A DNA stretch of 64,000 bases, taken from assembly GCA_036867785.1 (NCBI GenBank), contig CP145422.1, positions 744,001 to 808,000 on the forward strand. The letters are read 5' to 3'. Origin of the DNA: Plasmodiophora brassicae (taxonomy: Eukaryota > Endomyxa: Phytomyxea > Phytomyxea > Plasmodiophorida). How positions within the stretch are numbered: position 1 is the stretch's first letter; each line of letters starts with the position of its first letter. Positions 36,000 through 46,040 of the stretch are shown in pieces. The notes beneath the pieces were generated by a model. The model saw nothing but the letters and a program-made list of their open reading frames with translations, was not told the origin of the DNA and did no database searches. A program made the translations under genes and the position numbers.

Positions 36000-38359
36000 A
36001 TGGGGGCGCAGCTGCACCACCTGACGGTGGCTGGTGAATGTTCGCGGGGTGCTGCGCAGGTCATCGCTGACGGGCGTTACTACTGTCGGTGGGCGATGAC
36101 GGCGGTGCTGGCGGCGGCGTTCGCGGCGACGATGCCGAGGCGGATCCCGGGCGGCGACTCCGGCGAGCTGGCCGCCTGTGCGTGCGTCTGGACGGTGCCG
36201 CACCCGCCCGGCTGTAAACGCCCGGTCAACAACAACAGCGTTCACTGTCGTTTGTCTAACGTGTTTTCTGCGCAGACCCTTTGTTTACGATGCTGTACGG
36301 GACCTGGCTGTGGGGCCTGCAATCGGTCATGTCGTTGCCGGATGCCCCCGCTGTCCTCATGTCGTCTCTGTCCTGCGCGCTCAGTATCGGGGCTGCCCAT
36401 TTTCTGTTCGACGCGTTGGCACCGGCGTTGGTCGACCCGTGGACGGGCGCGCTCCTGGCCACTGCGTTTGCGTTGTCCCCGGCCGTCTGGGAATACGGCA
36501 TGCAGGTCGAGGTCTTCGCATTGCACAATTTCCTCCTGTCCATGCTGGTCTGGTTCACAGTGCGATGCCTTCGAACGCCGTACCGCCTCCGGGACGTCCT
36601 TTCCGCTGCGTTCGTCTGTGGCCTGGCAATGTCGAACCAGCACACGTCGATTGTGTTTATTGTACCTGTGGCGGCGTCGGTAGTCGTGTACCACTCGCTG
36701 TGGCGCCGTCTACCGTTGATTATCCTCTGTTTCGTCGCGGGCGTCGCTCCGTATGCGTTCCTTCCATTGTCGACTCCGTCTGCCCGGAGCTGGGGCAGGC
36801 ACGACACGCTGGCCGGGTTCCTGGCTCATGTTCTTCGTTCCACCTATGGATCCGCGAAAATGGTGCAGGATCAGAACTCGACTGACATTCGAAAGAATCT
36901 GTCGGAGACAGTCCCTGTGTTCCTTGATCACCTATCCGACACACGGGGCATGTACGTCATCTGCTCGTGCGTCGACACGAAATCGTGTGTAAACCCTCTT
37001 GCTACAGGTTCCTGGTGGCAGTGCTCGCTGCCGTCGGTATGGTCGCCGTTCTGTCCAATCGCCTACCTCGCGACATGCGCATTGCGTCTCGAGTCCTACT
37101 CGCGTCGCTGTTTGCCTATTTGCTCTGCTTTCTGTCCCTCGCGAACATCCCGTTGTCGTCGGCACCGCTCAACGTCGGCGTCATCGCTCGATTCTGGCAA
37201 CAGGCCGACCTGCTGCTCTTCTTCTTCGCCGCCATCGGGGTACGACATGCATTCACTGATCGGTAACGACTAGTGACGACGTCCTGCTTTCCTGTTGAAA
37301 CCCTCTGTTCTTAGGTTGCAGGCACCTGTTGCTGCGGCGATCGTGGCCTTACTGTTCGCAAGCTCCGTCTCAGACCGGTACTATTCCGCTACGGAAGGCA
37401 TTGTCGACACCTTCGGTAGAAGCATTCTGGAGAGTCTCCCAGCGTCGTCCATCGTATTTCTTGGTGGCGACCTCAACATCGCCGTCCTGCGATACCTCCA
37501 AGACTGCGAGCACGTTCGTCCAGACGTCGCTGTCGTCCACCTTCCCTTCATCAGCCAACCGTGGTTTCGACCCGACCTGGTCAGCCCCTGTTATTGCTGT
37601 GTCGTACGCTGGTCTTGTTGATCACGTACCTGCTCTAGATGAACACATTTGTGAAATTTCCACCCGGTAGGCGATACGGCGCCGATCCGTCATCAGAGTA
37701 TCCGATAGGGTCTCTGATTGACATGAACATTGAACGGGCCAACGGGCGCCTATTCCTGTGCGGATCCTTCAGCAAGGGCGACACATCGTACAAGGAACGG
37801 TACAAGCTGCTTCCTTGGGGGATCTGCTTTCGAATTGTTCCCCATAGCTTCCCGACGTCGCTGTCGTTCTACCACAAGGCCAGGGCGGCGTTACCAGCTC
37901 TCCCAGCTTTCGATCCTGCCATTCACGCCCCATCGACCTGGGAGCATGTCGTCTACAAGGACGCCTTCAGCGCCAGACTTGTAACCACCCGCGTTGTTTG
38001 CGTGTCGCGTGGACCGCGATCTGACCTGGACGTTTCAGGACATGTTCCAGTACATCATCGCTGAACCCGGCCTGCTGGACGACAGTGCCCTGCTCAAGGT
38101 CGCCAGGGACGTGGCCAACGAAATCGCCGAACTGCGGTTGACGGTCGGCAAGGGCAGGGTCCTCTCTGCGAATATCCTGTACAACGCCGGCGTGGTCTGC
38201 GCCAGATGGGCGGCAGAGCATCGCGATGACGCAACGGCCAACCAGCAAATGATCCAGTTCTGGCAAGCATACGTCCAGCAGGACCAGGACGCCGACAGGG
38301 CTATCGTTGATGTCGTCCAGTCACGAACGAATCCATTCAGCGGCCAGGTGGTCCCCTAA
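36000..38359 (+). CDS. TMEM260: TMEM260-type protein O-mannosyltransferase (DUF2723)
   Basis: Multi-pass ER membrane glycosyltransferase; the animal relative O-mannosylates IPT domains of receptors. Exons 36000-36213, 36276-36951, 37008-37262, 37315-37579, 37639-37980, 38039-38359; introns 52-62 nt; 690 aa, or 658 aa if translation starts at the ATG at 36096. The signature IPGGDSGEL (the acidic catalytic-type motif) and VWTVPHPPG are joined across the first intron to YPLFTMLYGTWLWGL. About nine hydrophobic helices follow. The C-terminal soluble part contains IVFLGGDLNIAVLRYLQD, IDMNIERANGRLFLCG and LLPWGICFRI. All six junctions keep the frame. It is divergent from ELAC2 with a short shared upstream region. 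Confidence 0.87.
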
Positions 38360-38416
38360 CCTAAACTACGCTCGATGGTTACGGTTTACGAACTATGGGC
38401 CCAAACTGGGACCGGC

Positions 38417-40346
38417 TTAGACGATCTTCCACTGGAAGGTGACGTTCAGGCCGGGGAGCTCCACCGGGACCTGCAGGTCGGGATCGAACCCGGTGACGGC
38501 CGTCCCGGCCTCGATGTCCTGCAGGCTATGCCGCTCCTTGCCCGACAGGTACAAATATCGCTTCGTCACCAGCAACGGCGCAACGAATTGGCCCTTCATA
38601 CCCGTGTCCTGTACAACGCGGTTCTCACCCCGATCCACATGGCCGACCCTGGGTTGCCCCGTTCGAACCTTCATCCCGAAATTGTACGCCGTGCCCAACG
38701 TGACGTTGAACGATGTGACGGTGATCAGGGCGGCGTGGTCAGTTGTCGGGAGGTTGCGAATGAACATAAACAGTTCCGGCCTGGCGCGAAGGTTCCCGAC
38801 CGCACTGCTAGCCGCATTGCGACCATTGGTGATGCGGCCACGCGTCCAGCCCGAGAAATCGTCGATCAGGGAGGACCCCGGGAACCGACCGAGACTGTCG
38901 CGAAGCGATCCTGTCGCCCGCGACGGGTAACGAGCTCGTGGATGCGCTTGCTGCCATTGCCACCAGACGCGATCCACGAAGGCATGGTGCGACCTGCCGA
39001 CGTGTTAAACGCGACGTTACCACTATCGGCGCATGCGATCGGGCCGCCCCGGTACCAGAAGATAGGGTCGTAGGACGCCAACGACACCTACACCAGTGCA
39101 ACGAGTCAGACAATGCCCAATGCCATGGTCGAGTCCCTGTTCGCAAAGCGATCGACCTGTCCCTGTGGTAATGGTTAGGCGACCGACGCCAACTCACCGC
39201 CGCAATGCTGTGTCAACTGACCATCGAGCCGCCAACCTAGGTGTGTGGGGCCGTTCCGTTAGCCGAACGTCGGGCACGCAACGCACAGTCGAATGCTACA
39301 CGTACCGCGCCGTGCAGCGAATTGTGGGCGAATTCCAGGTACTCGGTGAACTCGTCAAAGTCGTCCTCCTGCATGGCCAGGCGGACCGTCGCCGCCAGGC
39401 TGTCCCGATTGATGTTGATCGACGAGCGCCGCGTCGTCATGACGCCGTTGTTCATCGGGGCGCCCAGCAGCGGGTTCCGGCGCCGGGTCCCGCTCGCATC
39501 GACGTACGTCGGCGCCGAGAACGCGCTCGGGAACGGATCCCTCATCCAATCCCAGTACTACACGGTGCATTCAGAGCGCGTCGCACCAGCGACGAAGCGT
39601 CGGACGGTACCGGGATGGGCATGCCGAGCGCCTCCTCCATTCTCGCGATGTATCTCCTGTCATCCATGTCAGTGATGGCGTCGTCGTACGCGCAGCTGGC
39701 CGTACCGGTGCCAAGGAAGGAACGCGGGCGTCAGGTGCCTGTCAAGAAGGGGTCAGTCCGGCATGGAACCCCAATGGACGCCAAGGCGGACGTCGTACGG
39801 GCAGAAGAACCTGGGGACGCCATGGTCCTGTTTGTCGTCGGGTTATTCCGTATGATCGAGCAGATCAGCTGGGCGAGGTTACCTCCGCGATCTGGTTGTA
39901 GGTGCTGCCAGTGCCCCCTTCCATGATACGGCGCATGGCTTCACGGTAGGCGAGCCACTGGGTGTCCGTCAGGCGGGACACTGACAGGCGCGTTGTGATC
40001 GAGGCCGGCTCCTGGCCTTCGGGTCGAACGGCGGGTGAATCGACCCGCTCGGGCGCAGCTGGAGCACGAGTGGGGCGCTCCGTCACCGATCCACCACGAC
40101 ACACGTCGTTGCGGCAGTGGGCGGGCGTTGTCCCACACCTGACAAGGTTCAGGGTTGACGTCGCATAGACGACAGCGACAGGACTGACCAGCCGTACTGG
40201 CTACAGCACTCTCCTGGGCTACAGGCACTGTTGCCAAACTCGGGGCCACAGCGCCCGTCACCGCGGGGGCGTCCGGGGCATTGAGCGGTGACGGCCCCGA
40301 CCAGGCAGATCGACAGCAGGACAAGGCAGCGTCGCGACAGCCCCAT
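38417..40346 (-). CDS. secreted tyrosinase with N-terminal chitin-binding (CBM18) domain (copy 2)
   Basis: Type-3 copper oxidase fused to a hevein-like chitin-binding domain. Nine exons: 40346-40189, 40138-39883, 39827-39799, 39738-39706, 39656-39611, 39557-39306, 39236-39222, 39087-39056, 38993-38417; 465 aa. A further 60-nt in-frame intron near NFGMK, by analogy with copy 1, would make it 445. Signal peptide at about 1-21. CBM18 at about 25-65: CGPEFGNSACSPGECCSQYG, then W-C-G and HCRNDVC across the intron. A Pro/Thr/Ser-rich linker follows. Copper A: EDHGVPRFFCPH, TPAFLPWHRRYIARME, PYWDWMRDP. Copper B: FAHNSLHGAVGGSM and DPIFWSHHAFVDRVWWQW. One exon is only 15 nt. Intron positions match copy 1. 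It would be expected to act on a chitinous wall. Confidence 0.88.
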
Positions 40347-40618
40347 CGTCAAACGCAGCGACCGGTCGACGATGCGAAGTGACCGCGAATACCGGACCGA
40401 ACCAGACGTCGCCTAGCGGACGCCACACGACTGGCATGCTGTGCCGAGCGCCGCTGACGTTACGAAGCCGTTGTTCCTGCCCGGTCGGATACCTGACAAA
40501 TATCTGTGAAGACGAGCAGCCATGCGGCAAGCGGCGTCGGTCCCAATCGGGGCTCTAGAGGGGACGCTGTATAATTAAATGTAGTACGACTACTGGACCA
40601 CCCTACCTACCTAGGAAC
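40347..40618. other. intergenic, no gene seen
   Basis: About 270 bp between the 5' side of the CBM18-tyrosinase gene and the 3' end of the lipase gene, both on the minus strand. A TATAATTAAAT stretch at about 40570 lies on the lipase 3' side. No coding signal. Confidence 0.45.
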
Positions 40619-42991
40619 TTAGGGCAGAGGGGCGATATCCGAGTTGTCCAGCTCAGCGGCCAGGATCAGTGCCTCGATGTTCGTGCATGAGCCCGGACCG
40701 TGTTCCGCATGACGCTCACCTTCTTGGGTGGATGGCGCATGATCCGGCTCCTCGCCTCCTCGCGCAGGCCGGGTCGTCTCGGGGGCCAGGTAGCGGACGT
40801 CGGGCCTCGTCAGCTCGGGGAGCACTGACGAGCTAACGCCGCGAGTTAAACTCGACTTCTCCGTCTCCTGGAATTGCTCGAACTGCTCGGCCGACCAGCT
40901 TCGAATGCGGGAGTTCAGCGTCTCCAATGGGCTCACGTTGCCGGTGAACATGGGCAGCCCGGTCTTCAGCAGCACTGACGTACGCAGGGAGCGGACGCAG
41001 GCGTCCAGCGCGAACTCGACGCAGCATCTCTGCTTGATCATCGCCAGCTTCCGCCACGTATACCTCTCGCCCTCGTTCTTGCAATACAGGTAATGCTCGT
41101 GCGTTGGATTGTCCAGGAGCAGAGTGAACTGGTGACAGGACGGCTCCGGGAACAAAGTGACGTCGCCAACATACGTCTGCGCCACGACGCTCTCCAGGGT
41201 TAGGAACGAGCGCGGGGACAGCACGAGCGAAGCGATGCGGAGGAGCAGGTCTCGTAGCTCGTTACCGAAGAAAAATGTGGCTTTTGCGACCCACGACGAG
41301 CTGGAACGCAGCGACAAATGTGGCTGGACGAACGGGACGACGTGAGGGTTGACTTGCGACACGATGTAATGGTTGACGTTGAACATTTCAGCCAAGCGCC
41401 TCACTGGAAGGTCGGAGTGGACGCTGCCGTCGTAGAAGCTGACTCCCTTCGGGAAGTACCGAGCAATCTTGCCATCGGACTGTTTGCATTTCAGCTCGAC
41501 GGGCTTGAAGATGTACGGGATCGCGCAGCTGGCGCAAACAGCAGACCAAATCTGAACGGACAGTGAGCGCCCACGCCTTGCGACATACACGCCCCCGTAT
41601 CGACTTACGAGCACGTTCGGAGCCGTCAAATAGTTCAACAGCAATGGTTCGCCTTCGCATTCGCTTGATGACGTGACCGCAATGTTAAGAATCCGCCCGG
41701 TGCGGACATACGCCTCCCAGAATGTGAAGTCGCCCACGTTTTCAGTGACGCACGCTTGCATGATGTCCATGTCGAAGAAGTACCCTTCGTGGACAAACCG
41801 CTCCAGTTTCCGCATCACGTTCGATTTACTGGAAGGGAACACGTCCAGGTGCGGGGCGTAATCGCGCGATAGCACAGCCAACTCGGCATCGGTTCGCGTC
41901 CCGACCATGGCAGCAAATATCGACCCAACACTGGAGCCCGAAATGACGCGAGGAAGGACGCCATTGTTGACCAGTGCGGTGATAACACCTGCCGATCGGT
42001 TACCGACCCGCAACTTGGGCGCGAAATGGTTAAGTGCTTACCTGCGTGATACAGCCCCAACGTAGATCCACCGCTAAGAAGAAGCGCTGAACGTCCAAAC
42101 GCGTGCCGTGCCTCAGTGAAGAACGCCAGCTTGCGCATGACCGATATCCCGCTGGTCGTATCATTCGCAACGAAATCGATAGAACGCGCAACCTGATAGG
42201 TATACTCTTCGACCTAATGCGACATGCTATTAGAGACAACGCTCCGCACGTTTCCATGCAGGCAGTTGTTGTTGTACCAAGGTCTTGGTGCCTATGTCAC
42301 GCTCAGACCTGAGTACCCGGTTGGGGCGACAGCGACCTTACCAGATCGAAGGTATTCATACAGCATGGGGTTATCGATGCCCCCCAAGTTCCGCGATAAA
42401 TGAGAACGCAAGAAGTCCATCAGCGGTTCGATGTCGTGCTGCTCATGATACTTGCGAAGCGTGCTCAGGTTATCCCTGATGCGGGCATGGTCGTACAGGT
42501 CGGACTCGTCGACGTCTTTCCACGACAGTCGCCCGGTCAACTGGTCCAGGTCGCAGGCGGCCTGATGCCAGGCCTCGAACGACGTCGCGCGTCTCATTGC
42601 GTTCTTCAGATCCGCGACCTGTTTCTGCAACCAGATCGTCGGGCCCTGTCCCGGGTTTCATCCGCCACGCGAACACGTACAGCGTATGCGCTTCGATGCG
42701 TAACGAACTTCCACAGCCAGTTGAACCGCGCCCTGAGCAGGCCGCGAAGTTTCCTGCATCCGAAATGCACAACGTACAGCATCAGCAGAGCGAGCGAGTG
42801 CCGCGCAATCACCTGCTGGGGATGTCAGCGAGCGCGCGTGGGAATCCCGTTCGGCGACTCCGTACGCGCGCCAGGAGGTCGGGCGCCACGATCCACATCA
42901 GGAACCGGGCGTTGACGGCCAGGACCCGCATGACGATCGCCTTGACCCGCAGGACCCATCCGCGACGCCCGCCCGCCCCGGACCGCAGCAT
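40619..42991 (-). CDS. patatin-domain triacylglycerol lipase, SDP1/TGL4 type
   Basis: Storage-lipid lipase that starts triacylglycerol breakdown at lipid droplets. Exons 42991-42866, 42812-42681, 42624-42342, 42291-42278, 42213-42042, 41988-40619; introns 50-64 nt; 698 aa. N-terminus with a hydrophobic hairpin (LALLMLYVVHFG). Then the DUF3336-type block ATSFEAWHQAACDLDQLTG, RNLGGIDNPMLYEYLRSG and TKTLVEEYTYQVARS. Patatin core: LLLSGGSTLGLYHAGV (glycine-rich oxyanion region), nucleophile elbow ISGSSVGSI (G-S-S-V-G), and YDGSVHSDLP (D-G catalytic Asp region). The fourth exon is a 14-nt micro-exon, supported because it alone restores SGTKTLVEEY. A disordered acidic/Pro-rich C-terminal tail follows. 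Start: the only ATG before the first helix. Confidence 0.88.
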
Positions 42992-43179
42992 CGCCGCGCC
43001 GTCGCCGTCGCCGCCGCTGCCTCCACGTTGGCCGAATGATCGAGACACGTCGCCCGCGGACGGTGCGGAACGTGACCGCAACTACTTTCTGCGCGACTCC
43101 ACGACGCGCCGAGATGATCGCCCGGCGCAGGGGAACCATACGTCCGTAATCGTGCATCATTTCAACGTCGTCGGAACGT

Positions 43180-43975
43180 GAGTCATGGATGTGCATCGTC
43201 CACGGAACGGTTCAGGAATCGCTCCGAACAATGGAGATCGCGCGTCTAGTATGGGTGGCGCTGGGCGTTGTTGCCGCAGTATTCTACCTTCGGTCGTGCT
43301 GCATGCAACGGCGGCGCCGGGGGACGACGCCTAGGCGCCCTGTTCTTGCTGCGGATGCACCCACGCTTCTGCACTGCAGAGAACCGCTCCTGTCCGAAAC
43401 AGTCACCCGCCCAGCACGATGCGCCGTGTGAGTACCCGCGTGCGCCCGGCAGTGCTGTCCATCTGCGTCCTGTGCGTTCGGTCTGAACAACAGACCTGCG
43501 AACCTGAAACGTTCAGCTGCCAAAGTCTCTCCGGCAGTTGTTGGCATGCAAGTAAATTGTCGCTGTATCCAACTTGAGCCAGTTCTAGATCAACCTTCTG
43601 TGCTGTCGACTGGGGAACCTTCTGACAATGCCACGAAGCCTGACGCCATTTTCGTCTGTCAGGCAGCATCGTCACTGGCGTGAACGTTATTGACCTGAAT
43701 GCCGTGCCGTCTTGATTAGGTCGTATAGATTGTCGCTGGAGCATGTTGCTGCCCAGGAGCACCCGAGTAGAACGACCGCTATAAGTGCCGCCACAGGCAA
43801 CAAACGCATTGATGGCTTCGCTTTGGCGACCACCCACTGTGCAATGCGCAAGGTACCACTCACGATCACCTCTCGGCCTGCTTGAAATCTCTCGCAACGT
43901 GTCCGTTGGACGCGAGATCCCCATTGGTCGGAGCGATTCCTGAACCGTTCCGTGGATCATGCACATCCATGTCTC
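43180..43975. repeat. about 67-bp inverted repeat pair flanking about 660 bp
   Basis: 43180-43246 (plus) and about 43907-43975 (minus) match with only a handful of differences, sharing the core ATGGATGTGCAT and CCACGGAACGGTTCAGGAATCG. Both arms contain the reading frame M-C-x-x-HGTVQESLR. Similarity stops abruptly on both sides. The enclosed segment carries the small secreted ORF at 43687-43809. It could be terminal inverted repeats of a small non-autonomous element or an inverted duplication of a gene 5' end. No target-site duplication was identified by eye. Confidence 0.7.
43687..43809 (-). CDS. short putative secreted peptide or first exon
   Basis: ATG-initiated frame of 40 codons with a textbook signal peptide (MRLLPVAALIAVVLLGCSWA, cleavage near A-A-T), then CSSDNLYDLIKTARHSGQ. 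It may be the first exon of a longer gene, because a GT directly follows CATTCAG. Downstream minus-strand frames to 43403 include CQQLPERLWQLNVSGSQVCC, but no junction could be fixed. Small, Cys-containing and secreted, it is effector-like in appearance only. Confidence 0.35.
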   Translation of the reverse strand: MRLLPVAALIAVVLLGCSWAATCSSDNLYDLIKTARHSGQ

Positions 43976-44059
43976 ATCTGAGCGTCTGTATTCGTCCTGC
44001 ATGCATGTTCGGGTATCGTCAATGGCGGTTGGCCCTGGTTTACAGGCGCTTCAGCGTGG

Positions 44060-45475
44060 TTATTCGCTGTACTCAGGGACAGCATGCGTCAGGATTTCAC
44101 CGACTGCGCGCAAGGTGATCGCCTCGGATTGAACGATCGACTGGACGAGGTCTAGAAGCGTGTCGCGGGCGTACTGGTGAAACACGCCCTTGAACTTCCC
44201 TTCGATCAGGGACTCGTCGTAGTCGGGGCTAACGAGGACCTTGACGAAAATCGCGGATAACTGGCGCAAGGTGAGTCGCTCCTCAACAGGAAGGTGCCGC
44301 TGCCAGATGATGACACGGGCGATCAAGTCGGAGATTTCCTTTACCAGGCCTGTGCGACCTTTGTCGAGCTGAGCGAGGTAATATTCCATGCATTTGGTCG
44401 AGCCGCCGGCCAGTGAATCGACGATGTGACTGGGGAATACCGGGTGCCCATGACGGGCGGCATCTTTCAGCCAGGTTAACAGCAGGAACCCAGCAGCACG
44501 TTTCGTGGCGCCATCAAGCGGTTTCGACAAAGTCCCCTGAACTCGGGACGCGAATCCTTTTAAGACATCTGCAACGATACGCTCTGTTTCCTGCCTGTTC
44601 TTCTGCGCCAGCTGTACATCGTCGAATGGGCCGAACAAGCCCACCACTTGACCGGCGACGAAATCGGTTTCCCCATGGCGGATCGTGTTGATCAGAACAC
44701 GAACAACGGGGTGAATAACGTCGTTGTCGAATGCGCTCGAGTAAGGACCATAGACGGGGAACGTCCATGCAGGCATATACACCACACTGTTTGAAGACAC
44801 TTTCCATGGGCTTTGCTGTCGATGGAATCGAAGCAACGCTCCCTGACTGATAGAGCGCTCGTTCATCCGGCCTCCCAGTCCCTGATTCTGCACCGGTCTA
44901 GTGGTGCGCGTCGATCCCTGGAGCTGGACTCGAGGTACAACTTTCGTATGCGACGTCGGTGTCATCAGGCTCGTCTTTGACTTGGTTCCCGCTGTTTCCA
45001 TCGTTCCTTCTCGAATATGCTTCGGAGGGCGCTCTGACGATACCAGTTTCCGACCTGAGCCAGATTTTCTGGAGAATATCAGTTTCCAGTTGGAGATAGA
45101 GGCAAGCCATCCTCGTTTCCTGTCCACCGTAGGACCGGAATGAGACGTCGAGGGCGAGTCGTGCGCGCGTGTCGGCTGCCGAGGCGCCGGTATCACAGGC
45201 GCTAGAGGGCGACCGTCCAGCCACCCGAGCCTCTTTTGAGCTGCTGTAGTGGGCGGTGCTATCAGGAAACGGCCGTCCAGCCATCCGAACTGGCCCAACT
45301 TGGATGGCATTGGGCTAGCGTATGGTGCCTGCAGAGGACGGCTTCTCATGTCTGGGACCGAAAGTGACTTACGAATCACGGAAGAAGTCTTCTGATTCAC
45401 TAGCGTTCGAACAGCAGACACGACAATGTGCAGCAGCACTGCATGGGCGAACCAGTACGACACGAAGCAACGCAT
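44060..45475 (-). CDS. hypothetical protein with GWLDGR repeats and RhoGAP-like C-terminus
   Basis: 471-aa frame from the ATG at 45475. A hydrophobic N-terminus (FAHAVLLHIVVSAVRTL) may be a signal anchor. The region at residues about 60-110 is low-complexity with a repeated hexapeptide GWLDGR (FGWLDGRFLIAPP and LGWLDGRPLAPV). The C-terminal about 200 residues are helical; LVKEISDLIARVIIWQ followed by LTLRQLSAIFVKVLVSP loosely recalls the 'LxxLxxxxAxxFxPxLxxP' helix of RhoGAP domains. No catalytic Arg finger could be assigned, so the function is not claimed. Confidence 0.5.
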   Translation of the reverse strand: MRCFVSYWFAHAVLLHIVVSAVRTLVNQKTSSVIRKSLSVPDMRSRPLQAPYASPMPSKLGQFGWLDGRFLIAPPTTAAQKRLGWLDGRPLAPVIPAPRQPTRAHDSPSTSHSGPTVDRKRGWLASISNWKLIFSRKSGSGRKLVSSERPPKHIREGTMETAGTKSKTSLMTPTSHTKVVPRVQLQGSTRTTRPVQNQGLGGRMNERSISQGALLRFHRQQSPWKVSSNSVVYMPAWTFPVYGPYSSAFDNDVIHPVVRVLINTIRHGETDFVAGQVVGLFGPFDDVQLAQKNRQETERIVADVLKGFASRVQGTLSKPLDGATKRAAGFLLLTWLKDAARHGHPVFPSHIVDSLAGGSTKCMEYYLAQLDKGRTGLVKEISDLIARVIIWQRHLPVEERLTLRQLSAIFVKVLVSPDYDESLIEGKFKGVFHQYARDTLLDLVQSIVQSEAITLRAVGEILTHAVPEYSE

Positions 45476-46040
45476 GACGAGCGGTGGTGATGCACTAGCC
45501 GACGACGATGTGAATCGTCTGGAACTACCGTACACTGGGGCCAAGTTTTGCGAACACCGCCACGCGCGCGCACGGAGACCCGGACCAACTCAGGTGCCAA
45601 ATATAGACGTTGCGCAGTGCGCAGAGAGAACATTCGGCAAACGAGGGATACGTCGTCGGCTGAGAAGAAGACCCGAACCGATCTGGCGACTTCCGGAACG
45701 GAGTGATGTACACATGCGGCACGACAGGGGCATGCAGGGCTGGACGGTGACGCGAAGCGTTGCCACAGTCCTATCGATTGCTAATGCGCCCTTGATGGCC
45801 TGCTGGGTGCGGATGCTGTGCCGAAGTGTCCGCAGTGACATAACGAACCGGCCATAATCCAGATCCGAATATAAGCAAAAAGAGATGACAATGACGTTCC
45901 AAATGAAGGATTCAGAGTAGTTTCTGAAGCCCGAACACCCAGTATGGCCAGTCATGGCATTAGAACGTACTGTAACATTCATTCGTAAGACACATAGGAA
46001 TTGGCCAATGAGAAACAGCTTGTTCCGATGCGGACGACAT
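45476..46040. other. intergenic, no supported gene
   Basis: About 565 bp upstream of the GWLDGR protein and downstream of the secreted low-complexity gene. Somewhat AT-richer than the surroundings near 45860-46020. Overlapping minus-strand frames exist but show no domain. Confidence 0.45.

Noticed and set aside
43189-43431. 80-codon plus-strand frame with a membrane-like segment
   Set aside because: It starts within the inverted-repeat arm and has no further support. It could be a gene fragment, so it is reported only through the repeat.
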